This document shows positions 37,666-46,071 of a DNA stretch of 64,000 nucleotides, one piece after another. The stretch comes from Millisia brevis NBRC 105863 (GTDB taxonomy: Bacteria; Actinomycetota; Actinomycetes; Mycobacteriales; Mycobacteriaceae), in contig NZ_BCRN01000009.1 in assembly GCF_001552615.1 (NCBI RefSeq), forward strand, positions 178,230 to 242,229, written 5' to 3'. The notes under the pieces are model-generated. The model ran no database searches and was not told the origin of the DNA. It worked only from the letters and a program-made list of their open reading frames with translations. How positions within the stretch are numbered: the first letter of the stretch is position 1; each line of letters starts with the position of its first letter. Position numbers and translations under genes: made by a program.

Positions 37666-38235
37666 ATGACCGACCTGCCGACCGATCCGACCACCCCGCT
37701 GCATACGATCGCCGCCGCCCTGCAACGCGAGCGCCGGCGGGCGGGTATTTCCGCCGCGGAGCTGGCCCGACGCGCGCGGGTGGCCAAATCGACACTGTCC
37801 CAGCTGGAATCGGCGACCGGAAATCCCAGCGTGGAGACGCTGTGGGCGTTGAGCACCGCCCTGGGAGTGCCGTTCTCCCGGTTGGTCGACCCGACACCGG
37901 CGCCGGTGCGGTTGATCCGCGCCGGGGAGGGCCCGGCGGTGGTCAGCGAGCACACCGACTACGCCGCGACCCTGCTGACGACCTGCCCGCCGGGAGCGCG
38001 GCGCGATATCTACCTCATCCGCGCCGAACCCGGCGAGCCCCGCCTATCCGAACCGCATCAACTGGGCACGATCGAGCACGTCATCGTCACCGCCGGGCGA
38101 GCGCTCACCGGCCTGGCCGACGACCCGATCGAACTGCATCCGGGCGACTACCTGTCCTATCCCGGCGACCAGCCGCACATCTTCCGCGCGGAGGAAGCCG
38201 GCACCTGCGCCGTGCTGGTCTCGGAACACATCTGA
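37666..38235 (+). CDS. XRE-family regulator with C-terminal cupin domain
   Basis: 189 residues. The helix-turn-helix (~15-70) reads IAAALQRERRRAGISAAELA, RRARVAKSTLSQLESATGNP and VETLWALSTALGVPFSRLVD. A cupin sensor domain occupies ~105-189 (HVIVTAGRALTGLADDPIEL, then LHPGDYLSYPGDQPHIFRA). XRE-cupin proteins commonly stand divergent to azlCD exporters and repress them until an amino acid ligand binds, which fits this layout. It starts at ATG 37666 behind GAAGAGA. Confidence 0.93.
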   Translation: MTDLPTDPTTPLHTIAAALQRERRRAGISAAELARRARVAKSTLSQLESATGNPSVETLWALSTALGVPFSRLVDPTPAPVRLIRAGEGPAVVSEHTDYAATLLTTCPPGARRDIYLIRAEPGEPRLSEPHQLGTIEHVIVTAGRALTGLADDPIELHPGDYLSYPGDQPHIFRAEEAGTCAVLVSEHI

Positions 38236-38267
38236 GACTCCCGCCGGGGACCTGCGAGCCGGCGCCG

Positions 38268-39113
38268 TCAGCGCGCGTGCGCCGCACACCACTTGCGCGC
38301 CGAGGAATTCAGCAGCAGGCCGAGGGTCGACTCGAAGTCGGCCTCGATATCGCCGTAGGGGCGCACCAATTCGTGCAGCCCGCGATGGACCGACGCGGCG
38401 CGCGCGATGAACGCGGCCCCCGATTCCCCCGCCGACGGCTCCACCCGGGTGTTCAACCGCAGCAGATCGGCATCGCGCACGCGGTAGCGCTGCGCGACCA
38501 CGCGGAACCCTCCGACGTCCATCGATCTCCAGGTGCGCGTCCGCACCGAGCCGAGGGCGACCAGCCGGTCGACCGCCACCCCGTGGGGGGCGCAGGTGAC
38601 CATCAGGTGCCGTTGCGCGGCGTTGAGCGCCGCACCCGGATCACCTCCGGCGGCAACGGCTTCCGCGACGACGCCCGACTCGACCTTGCTGGTCGCCGAT
38701 GCGACCAGGCCGCGCCGCGGACCGCACCACTCACCGGCGACCCGGTACTTGATCGATCGGCCGTCGAACGATTCCGCCCACTGGCCGGTCAGCCGACTAC
38801 CCGAGCGGGGGCGCAGCATCACCGTTACGTCGGCCCGGGCGCATTCCCCCAGGTAGGCGATCGAGCCGGAGCGGGCCGCGCTGCGCATCCGCAGGACGAT
38901 GCCGCCCGACAGCAACGACAGCCGGCCGCGTTCGAGTCCGGCGCACGCCTCCGCGTACCAGACATCGCGCACCGTCGACGCGGTGCCCGTGATCCGCAGG
39001 CGTCGCAGCGCGTCATCGATGTTGCCGGTGACCATCACACCGATGTCGATGGGAACCACCACCGTGAACCACCCTTCGGATGTCGAACGTGTCCGAACCG
39101 GAGCGACCTCCAT
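38268..39113 (-). CDS. hypothetical protein, possible distant CYTH-like fold
   Basis: About 281 residues and not recognised. The pattern WYAEACAGLERGRLSLLSGG, IVLRMR, then VTVMLRPRSG and RVAGEWCGPRRGLVASATSK recalls the strand order of CYTH/triphosphate-tunnel proteins. The usual EIERKF start is absent, so this is only a suggestion. An ATG at 39113 fits GGGGA eight bases upstream; ATG 39122 is an alternative. The longest frame (to 39263) would run through operator-like repeats and is unlikely. It is divergent from the dioxygenase gene. Confidence 0.65.
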   Translation of the reverse strand: MEVAPVRTRSTSEGWFTVVVPIDIGVMVTGNIDDALRRLRITGTASTVRDVWYAEACAGLERGRLSLLSGGIVLRMRSAARSGSIAYLGECARADVTVMLRPRSGSRLTGQWAESFDGRSIKYRVAGEWCGPRRGLVASATSKVESGVVAEAVAAGGDPGAALNAAQRHLMVTCAPHGVAVDRLVALGSVRTRTWRSMDVGGFRVVAQRYRVRDADLLRLNTRVEPSAGESGAAFIARAASVHRGLHELVRPYGDIEADFESTLGLLLNSSARKWCAAHAR

Positions 39114-39194
39114 CGATCGCATCCCCGAATCGGACGGGTCGTCGCTGGTCGGACGACCCGAGTGAACAGCGTCGCTCCGATCGGGTCCCCTCCG

Positions 39195-39352
39195 CACGCG
39201 TAGTGGACTACTCGAACTCCCGGTCGGATCCGCCGCACGGACTCTAACGACCGGGTGGTCCAACCCCCGTTATCGAAAAGACCGGTCCGCTCGATCCGGG
39301 CGAAGGCGACGTCCGATTCGAGTAGTCCACTACGCGTGTTGGTGGTCCACCC
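39195..39352. promoter_or_regulatory. divergent control region with perfect 22-bp inverted repeat and four related dyads
   Basis: The 22 bases at 39195-39216 are repeated as an exact inverse complement at 39317-39338. Each arm contains a dyad, GTAGTGGACTAC (39200-39211) and GTAGTCCACTAC (39322-39333). Two relatives, GGTGGTCCAACC (39254-39265) and GGTGGTCCACCC (39341-39352), lie between and after them. This looks like a cooperative regulator array controlling both divergent genes. Confidence 0.75.
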
Positions 39353-39370
39353 ACCGGCCACACTGATGGC

Positions 39371-41233
39371 GTGAACCGATTTCCGCTCTCCCCGCCGGCT
39401 CTACTGGCGGCGGTGTCCACCGGGATCGATCGCACGATCGGATGGTCGCGGCTTCCGGTACCGCTGGCCCTTCCGGTCCTGGTCGGCCTGCGCGTCGCGC
39501 TCAGGGCGGCCAACCTCCACGCACTCGGCGGCGGGACGGTCACCGATCCGGCTGTCACGTCATATCCCGGAGCGCTCGACGCCCGCTGCCGGGTGCGCTC
39601 GGTCGACGGTTCCGGCAACGATCCGCAGGACCCGGCCATGGGCGCCGCCGGAGCGGTCTTCGGGCGCAATATCCCGCTCGCGGACGCGTTCCCCGAGGAC
39701 GACCGGATGCTGCGCACTCCCAACCCGCGGTTGGTGAGTGAACGGCTGCTGGCGCGGCGCGAGTTCGAACCGGCGACCACGCTGAATCTCTTGGCCGGAG
39801 CGTGGATTCAGTTCGAGGTGCACGACTGGTTCGCCCACCGCACCACCGCGGCCGACCCGGTCGTATTGCCCGCTCCCAGCGGTTCGGTCCCCACCGGCCA
39901 CGCCGGCTGCCCGATGGCACATACCGCGATGGCGGTCCGCCGCACCGAGCCGACCGACGACGCCGACCCCACCGATCCACCGGTCTATCCGAACGCGGAA
40001 AGCCACTGGTGGGACGGGTCGCAGATCTACGGCAGCACCCGCGACGTCGCGCACGCCCTGCGCAGCGGGATCGGCGGCAAGCTGCGCATCGACGCCGACG
40101 GCCTCGCGCCGGCCGATGTCGACGACCACCTCGACGCCGACGGGATCGCCGCCAATTTCTGGGTCGGCCTGGCCCTGTTGCACTCGCTGTTCATGCGCGA
40201 ACACAACGCGATCTGCGACCGGCTCGCCGCGGCCTATCCGTCGATGGACGATCAGCAGCTCTACGACATCGCCCGACTGGTCAATACGGCGCTGATGGCC
40301 AAGATCCACACGGTCGACTGGACGCCGGCGATCATCGCGCACCCGACCACCGTCGCGGCGATGCGCGGCAACTGGTTCGGGATCCTCGGGGAGCGCTTCG
40401 GGCGCCTCTTCGGCCGCATCACCAGAGGTGAATTGCTGCAAGGCATTCCGGGTTCATCACCGACCGATCACCACGGGACGCCGTTCTCGCTGACCGAGGA
40501 GTTCGTCGCGGTCTACCGGATGCACCCGCTGATCCCCGATCGGGTCACCCTGCGCCGACTGGCCGACGACAGCGCCATCGCCGACGTCGAGTTGCCGGAC
40601 CTGCTGCTCGACCGGGTGCGCGATCGGCTCGCCGAGGTGTCGATGGACGACCTGTTCTACTCCTTCGGCACCGGCTACGCGGGCGCGTTGACCCTGCACA
40701 ACTACCCCCAACATCTGCGGCACCTCGGCCGGCGGGACGGCAACGAGATCGACCTCGCCGCGATCGACATCCTGCGGACCCGTGAACTCGGCGTGCCCCG
40801 CTACAACGAATTCCGGCGGCACTTCCGGATGAAGCCCGTCCGCTCGTTCGAGGAGCTCACCGGCGGCGATCACGCCCTGGCGGAGGAGATCCGACAGGTC
40901 TACGCCGACGACCTCGAGCAGGTCGATCTGATGGTCGGCCTCTTCGCCGAACCCAAGCCGAACGGATTCGGCTTCAGCGACACCGCATTCCGCGTCTTCA
41001 TCCTGATGGCCTCGCGTCGGCTGTCGAGTGATCGATTCTTCACCACCGACTTCCGCTCCGAGGTATACACCGACGTCGGAATGTCCTGGGTGCGGAACAA
41101 CTCGATGCGCTCGGTTCTGTTGCGCCACTTCCCGGCTCTCGCACCGGCCCTCGCCGGCGTCGACAACCCCTTCGCTCCGTGGCCCTCGACGGCCGCGGGT
41201 TCGACCTCCCCGAGCCGAAAGGACTCCGCGTGA
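39371..41233 (+). CDS. haem dioxygenase/peroxidase of the cyclooxygenase-peroxidase superfamily
   Basis: 620 residues. The distal site is in FEVHDWFAHRTT (His151, Asp152). The proximal site, EEFVAVYRMHPLIPD (His385), has Tyr382 three residues before the haem ligand, the same spacing as the catalytic Tyr385/His388 of cyclooxygenases and of fatty-acid dioxygenases. LHSLFMREHNAICDRL is another superfamily block. Fatty-acid oxygenation is therefore plausible, and plain peroxidase activity is the alternative. It starts at GTG 39371. The stop overlaps the catalase-related start (GTGA), so the two proteins are translationally coupled. Confidence 0.88.
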   Translation: MNRFPLSPPALLAAVSTGIDRTIGWSRLPVPLALPVLVGLRVALRAANLHALGGGTVTDPAVTSYPGALDARCRVRSVDGSGNDPQDPAMGAAGAVFGRNIPLADAFPEDDRMLRTPNPRLVSERLLARREFEPATTLNLLAGAWIQFEVHDWFAHRTTAADPVVLPAPSGSVPTGHAGCPMAHTAMAVRRTEPTDDADPTDPPVYPNAESHWWDGSQIYGSTRDVAHALRSGIGGKLRIDADGLAPADVDDHLDADGIAANFWVGLALLHSLFMREHNAICDRLAAAYPSMDDQQLYDIARLVNTALMAKIHTVDWTPAIIAHPTTVAAMRGNWFGILGERFGRLFGRITRGELLQGIPGSSPTDHHGTPFSLTEEFVAVYRMHPLIPDRVTLRRLADDSAIADVELPDLLLDRVRDRLAEVSMDDLFYSFGTGYAGALTLHNYPQHLRHLGRRDGNEIDLAAIDILRTRELGVPRYNEFRRHFRMKPVRSFEELTGGDHALAEEIRQVYADDLEQVDLMVGLFAEPKPNGFGFSDTAFRVFILMASRRLSSDRFFTTDFRSEVYTDVGMSWVRNNSMRSVLLRHFPALAPALAGVDNPFAPWPSTAAGSTSPSRKDSA

Positions 41234-42411
41234 AGGACCAGCCCCCGACCACCCAGCCCTCAACCGCGCAGCCGAGCACGTCGGAAACCATCGAGACGGA
41301 GGAGCCGGTGCCCACCGATCCGACCTATGTGCGCTACCACCCGGACATCGAACAGCTCGATCCCAAGGAGGAGGAACTGATCGATCGGATCGTCACAACC
41401 CTGAAGAGCAACAACGAGCGGGCCTACCGGACGTACCAGCACGGCCTGCGCGATGCGCACGCCAAGGGTCACGGGATCCTCGAGGGGTCGATCACCGTCT
41501 ACCCGGATCTGCAGCCGGAGCTGGCGCAGGGCATGTTCGCCCAGCCGGGCAAGTACCCGGTGATCGCGCGCCTGTCGTCGACATCGGGCGCGATTCGACA
41601 CGACCGCCTGCGCGGGGTGCGCGGTCTGGGGATCAAGGTCCTCGGCGTCGAGGGCGAACGGGCGATGGTCGACGACGAGGCGACCACCCAGGACTTCATC
41701 CTGGTCACCCACCGCGAATTCCTCTTCGCCGACGTCCGGGAGTACGCGACCCGCGGCATGGTCGTCGCCTGGCTGTTGGCGCGGGTACCCGATCTCCTGC
41801 TCGGCGCCGGCAGCGAACTGGCCGCGACCGTCGACCGCCTGTTGGTCCGATTCGGACGCCCGCTCCCCCCGACGTTGCAGGTCTTCATTCGACCGAATAC
41901 CCACATTCTGGGCGACACCTTCTTCTCGTCCGCTCCGTTCCGCTGGGGTGACTACGTCGCGAAGTTCCTGATCGCTCCGCTATCGGACAACGTCCGCGCC
42001 CTCGAGAACGTACCGCTCGGCCAAAACCCGTCCGAGAACGCGAATCGGGAAATGATTGCCGAGTTCTTCGCGAATAACGGCGCCGATTACGAACTGCGCG
42101 TCCAGTTGTGCACCGATCTCGACACGATGCCGATCGAGAACGCGACCCTGCCCTGGTCGGAGGAGGCATCGCCGCATATCCCGGTCGCCAAGATCCACTT
42201 CCCCAAGCAGGATCCGGCCAGTCCGACCCGTCGGGCCTTCGGTGACGACGTGTTGTCGTTCAATTCCTGGCGTGGCCTCGAGGCACACCGACCGCTCGGG
42301 TCGATCAATCGTATGAAGCTTCGCGTGTACGAGGCGTCGAGCGACTTCCGGCACGAGAAAAACGGAATCGAACGGATGGAACCCGCGGATATCTCCGACC
42401 TTCCCGATTGA
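41230..42411 (+). CDS. catalase-related haem protein (allene oxide synthase/hydroperoxide lyase-like)
   Basis: About 393 residues, shorter than true catalases. The distal His77 is in GLRDAHAKGHGILEG, the catalase-fold core is VIARLSSTSGAIRHDRLRGV, and a proximal Tyr367 with its Arg is seen in RVYEASSDFR. Proteins of this size with these motifs include catalase-related allene oxide synthases and hydroperoxide lyases, which act on fatty-acid hydroperoxides, as well as small catalase-like peroxidases. The GTG at 41230 follows AAAGGA by six bases and overlaps the dioxygenase stop, which ties the two enzymes together. Confidence 0.85.
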   Translation: MKDQPPTTQPSTAQPSTSETIETEEPVPTDPTYVRYHPDIEQLDPKEEELIDRIVTTLKSNNERAYRTYQHGLRDAHAKGHGILEGSITVYPDLQPELAQGMFAQPGKYPVIARLSSTSGAIRHDRLRGVRGLGIKVLGVEGERAMVDDEATTQDFILVTHREFLFADVREYATRGMVVAWLLARVPDLLLGAGSELAATVDRLLVRFGRPLPPTLQVFIRPNTHILGDTFFSSAPFRWGDYVAKFLIAPLSDNVRALENVPLGQNPSENANREMIAEFFANNGADYELRVQLCTDLDTMPIENATLPWSEEASPHIPVAKIHFPKQDPASPTRRAFGDDVLSFNSWRGLEAHRPLGSINRMKLRVYEASSDFRHEKNGIERMEPADISDLPD

Positions 42412-42528
42412 CCGACAACCATTATGATTCCGGCCGGTTTGTTACTTTCGGGAACACGCGGCCCGCCGTTTATCACGAGAAGGAAACGGCGGGACATTGC
42501 CGACGGCCGACAACTACACTGTTCCGCC

Positions 42529-45171
42529 ATGGGGGGTTCCTGGCACATACTCGAGCGCCCCGGAGAACAGGACGCCATTCGTTCGGCACTGGGTGACACG
42601 ACGACGGCGGGTGTCGTTCTGGTCGGGCCCGCCGGGGTCGGCAAGACCACCCTGGCGCGGTGGGCCGCGTCCGAGGCGCCCGGCCCGGTGCACTGGGTGG
42701 CCTGCACCGAATCGTCGCGCGGCATTCCACTCGGCGCCTTCGCGCCCTGGGTGACCCCGCAGGCCAGTCGCGACCCGATCGCCCTGCTGACCTCGGTCCG
42801 CGAAGCCCTCGAATTGAGCCCCGCCGACGGTGCGACCGCCACGATCGGCGTAGACGACGCCCACCTGATGGACCAGCTGTCCGCGACATTGGTCCATCAG
42901 ATCGCGCTGGAACGGTCGGCCCGGGTGATCGCGACCGTGCGCGACGGCGAGCCGGTGCCCGACGCGGTGATGTCGCTGTGGAAGGACAACTACCTGCGTC
43001 GGCTCGACCTGCATCCGCTCACGAAGAAGCAGTGCGTCACGTTGGTCGAAACGGTGCTCGGCGGCACCCTCGAGGAACTCAGCGCCGACGTGATGTGGGA
43101 GACCTCCGGGGGTAACCCGCTGTTCCTGCAGAGCATGGTCGAGGGCGCGCTCGAGTCCGGTGCGCTGAGCATGGTCGACGACGTCTGGCAGCTGCGCGGC
43201 CCCACCGCGGTGCCGGCCGGGTTGGCGTCGCTGCTCGACGCCCGCCTCGACCGGGCCGGCGAGGACGCGCTCGCGGCGCTGCGCATCCTGGCGCTCTACG
43301 AACCGATCGATCTCGACCAGCTGGTGCAATTGGCGGGCGAAACGGCCGTCGATTCCGCCGAGATGCACCACCTGATCCGACTGGTACACACCGACGCGGG
43401 GATCACCGCCCAGTTCAGCCATCCGTTGTTCGGCGAGGTCGTGCGCCGTCGCACCGGGACGGCGTCGGCCCGCAAGCTGCGCCGGCAATTGGCCGAGATG
43501 ATGCAACCGCGGGATCTCCACTCGGCCACCGGCCGCATCCGTCTGGCGCAACTCGGTATCGACAGCGACGAGCCGGTCGATCTCGAACTGAACATCAAGG
43601 CCGCCAAGGACGCGATCTATCTGTCGAATCTGCCGCTCGGTGAACGGCTCGCGCGGGTGGCCTTCGACAACGGTGGTGGTTTGCGCGCCGCCGAACTGCT
43701 GTCGACCGCGCTGCTGTGGCAGGGCCATCCGCACGAGGCGGACAGCATCCTCGCGGGGTTCGACCCCGACCAACTCGACCAATTGCAGTTGGTCCACTGG
43801 GGCATTCCGCGCATGTCGATCCTGTTCTGGTCGATGGGTGATGTCGCGGGCAGCCACCGGATTCTGAGCCTGCTGCAGGAACGCGTCGATCACCCGATCC
43901 TGCGATTGGTCGTCGACGCGGCCGGCTCCGCCATGGCCATTCACGAGAACCGCATCGAGGTGGGGATCGCCGAGGCGTTGCGGATTCTGGCCGATCCGGC
44001 CGTGCCGCGGCAGGCTGTCGACTGGGCGGCGTTCGGTGCGGGGTTGGCGATGCCGGTCGCCGGGCGGGGGCTCGAATTCGGGCCGATCGCCGACCGCTGC
44101 CGCGCGGAGCAGAAATCGACCGACGGCATGATCCGGGTGATGGTCCGCTACTGCGACGTGCTGGCGCTGGTCTACACCGGCCAACTCGACCTCGCCGAAC
44201 AGCGCGCCCGCGACTACGCGGACTTCTCCTCGTCCGGCCAATTTGTCGGCTGGGCGCTGGCCAAGATCATGGAGGGCCTGGTCGCGACGCATCGCGGGCG
44301 GTTCCGGACCACGATCACCACGATCGAGCAGGCGCTGGCGGCGCTCAACGCCGAGACCTCGCTGCCGTGGCGGCTGCCCGCCCGGCTGCTGTTGGTGCGG
44401 GCCTACGCCGCGCTCGGCGACATCGTCTCCGCCGAACGGGTATTGACCGAGGCGGGCGAGCACGCCGGTCCGCATCTGGCCCTGCACGATCCGTTGCTGA
44501 TGATCGCGCGCGCCTGGTTGGCCGCCGCCTCCGGGGCCGATCACGACGCGATCGCTCTGGCCCATCAGGCTGCCGCGAGCGCGCGGGCGGGCGGGCAGCA
44601 CGCCGCCGAGGCCGAGGCCCTGCACCACGCCGCTCGGTTCGGTGACCGGCGGGCGGCGGCCCGGTTGCAGCAGGTCGTCGACAAGGTCGCGGGCCCTCTC
44701 GGGCCGCTCTACGCCCGCCACGCCGCGGCGGTCGCCGATGCCGATCCGGTCGCGCTCGACGCGGTGAGCCTGGCGTTCGAGGAGGCGGGGCTGCTGTTGT
44801 CGGCGGCGGACGCCTCGGCCGCAGCGGTACCGCTGCACGATCGCGCGAGCGGGGCCGCCCGGGGCCGGCGCGCGGCGGCGGCCGCCTCCGATCGGGCATT
44901 GCGCCTGGCCGCCCGCTGCGACGGGGCGACCAGCCCGGCGCTGCGGCATGCCGCTCGACCGTTGCCGATCACCCCGCGCGAACGGGAGATCTCGGCCCTG
45001 GTGGCGCGCGGACTGTCCAACCGGGATATCGCCCAGCGGCTGACGGTCTCGGTCCGCACGGTCGAGGGACACATCTACCGGGCCTGCATCAAGCTCGACG
45101 TCGCCGACCGGGAAGCCCTGGCCCGGCTGGTGTGGAACGACCACGTACCACCGGAGGGCGAGGTCTCCTGA
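42529..45171 (+). CDS. LuxR-family transcriptional regulator with N-terminal ATPase (LAL/MalT-like)
   Basis: 880 residues. An AAA/STAND ATPase occupies the N-terminus with P-loop GPAGVGKT (33-40) and TATIGVDDAHLM as the Walker B region. A long helical, TPR-like region covers ~330-800. The C-terminal LuxR HTH is LPITPREREISALVARGLSN followed by RDIAQRLTVSVRTVEGHIYR. LAL regulators switch on after ligand and ATP binding. It follows the two haem genes by 117 bases and is a candidate regulator of them. I used ATG 42529, before which TACACT could be a -10 element. Confidence 0.92.
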   Translation: MGGSWHILERPGEQDAIRSALGDTTTAGVVLVGPAGVGKTTLARWAASEAPGPVHWVACTESSRGIPLGAFAPWVTPQASRDPIALLTSVREALELSPADGATATIGVDDAHLMDQLSATLVHQIALERSARVIATVRDGEPVPDAVMSLWKDNYLRRLDLHPLTKKQCVTLVETVLGGTLEELSADVMWETSGGNPLFLQSMVEGALESGALSMVDDVWQLRGPTAVPAGLASLLDARLDRAGEDALAALRILALYEPIDLDQLVQLAGETAVDSAEMHHLIRLVHTDAGITAQFSHPLFGEVVRRRTGTASARKLRRQLAEMMQPRDLHSATGRIRLAQLGIDSDEPVDLELNIKAAKDAIYLSNLPLGERLARVAFDNGGGLRAAELLSTALLWQGHPHEADSILAGFDPDQLDQLQLVHWGIPRMSILFWSMGDVAGSHRILSLLQERVDHPILRLVVDAAGSAMAIHENRIEVGIAEALRILADPAVPRQAVDWAAFGAGLAMPVAGRGLEFGPIADRCRAEQKSTDGMIRVMVRYCDVLALVYTGQLDLAEQRARDYADFSSSGQFVGWALAKIMEGLVATHRGRFRTTITTIEQALAALNAETSLPWRLPARLLLVRAYAALGDIVSAERVLTEAGEHAGPHLALHDPLLMIARAWLAAASGADHDAIALAHQAAASARAGGQHAAEAEALHHAARFGDRRAAARLQQVVDKVAGPLGPLYARHAAAVADADPVALDAVSLAFEEAGLLLSAADASAAAVPLHDRASGAARGRRAAAAASDRALRLAARCDGATSPALRHAARPLPITPREREISALVARGLSNRDIAQRLTVSVRTVEGHIYRACIKLDVADREALARLVWNDHVPPEGEVS

Positions 45172-45196
45172 CGAGCCGACCGGCTAAGGTACCCGG

Positions 45197-45976
45197 GTGC
45201 TCATCGGCCCCCGCCCGTCCGCTCGGCGGCTGCGTTTCGCCCGCCGCGCGTCCCTGCGCCGGGCGGCGTATCTGTTGGGCGAGTTCCGCTACGAGCAGCC
45301 GGACCCGGCCCGCTTCTACGGAGCGATAGCACGCGATACCGCGGATCTGGTGGTCGACGTCTGCGCCGACCTCGACATTCCGACCGACGGGGCGCTGCTG
45401 CTCGACGTCGGCGGCGGTCCCGGCTACTTCGCGGAAGCTCTTGCCGAGGTAGGGATTCGGTACATCAGCGTCGAGCCCGATCCGACCGAGATGCACGCGG
45501 CCGGGATCGACGCGCGCGGATCGATCCGCGGCAGCGGTACCGCCCTGCCGATCCGGTCGGGAGCGGTCGATATCTGCCTGTCCTCCAACGTCGCCGAGCA
45601 TGTCGCCGACCCCTGGACGATGGCCGAGGAGATGCTGCGGGTGACCCGCCCCGGCGGGGTGGTCATCCTGTCGTACACGATGTTCTACGGCCCGTTCGGC
45701 GGTCACGAGACCGGACCGTGGCACTTCCTCGGCGGCGAGTACGCCGCGCGGCGGTATGCGCGCATCCACGGCCACGAGCCCAAGAACCGGTTCGGCCGTT
45801 CCCTCTTCCCGATCACCGCCACCGCGGGTTTGCGCTGGGCGGCCGGCACGGCAGCGGGTGAACCGGTGGCCGCCTTCCCGCGGTATCACCCCCGCTGGGC
45901 GTGGTGGATCGTGCGGGTGCCACTGCTGCGCGAGCTGTTGACCAGCAACCTGGTCCTGGTACTGCGCGCCCGCTGA
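45197..45976 (+). CDS. class I SAM-dependent methyltransferase
   Basis: 259 residues. Motif I is LLLDVGGGPGYFAEAL (~67-82), the acidic ribose-binding residue is in ISVEPDPTEM, and LSSNVAEHVADPW with LRVTRPGGVVILSYT completes the Methyltransf_11 pattern. A basic N-terminus (RRLRFARRASLRRAAYLLGE) could lie on the membrane. It resembles the M. tuberculosis Rv0224c type by size and start, which I state from memory. The substrate is unknown. It begins at GTG 45197, 25 bases after the LAL gene. Confidence 0.85.
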   Translation: MLIGPRPSARRLRFARRASLRRAAYLLGEFRYEQPDPARFYGAIARDTADLVVDVCADLDIPTDGALLLDVGGGPGYFAEALAEVGIRYISVEPDPTEMHAAGIDARGSIRGSGTALPIRSGAVDICLSSNVAEHVADPWTMAEEMLRVTRPGGVVILSYTMFYGPFGGHETGPWHFLGGEYAARRYARIHGHEPKNRFGRSLFPITATAGLRWAAGTAAGEPVAAFPRYHPRWAWWIVRVPLLRELLTSNLVLVLRAR

Positions 45977-46071
45977 TTCCGCCCGTCCCCGACACCTCGG
46001 CGCCGGCACGGCACCCACCACAATCGGCGATCCACCGCGCCGGTCGACCGGTCCCGCTAGCGTCGCTGTCC

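Noticed and set aside
42514..45144. 876-codon open frame antisense to the LuxR-type regulator
   Set aside because: The composition is typical of frame shadows, and the opposite strand has a full ATPase and HTH.
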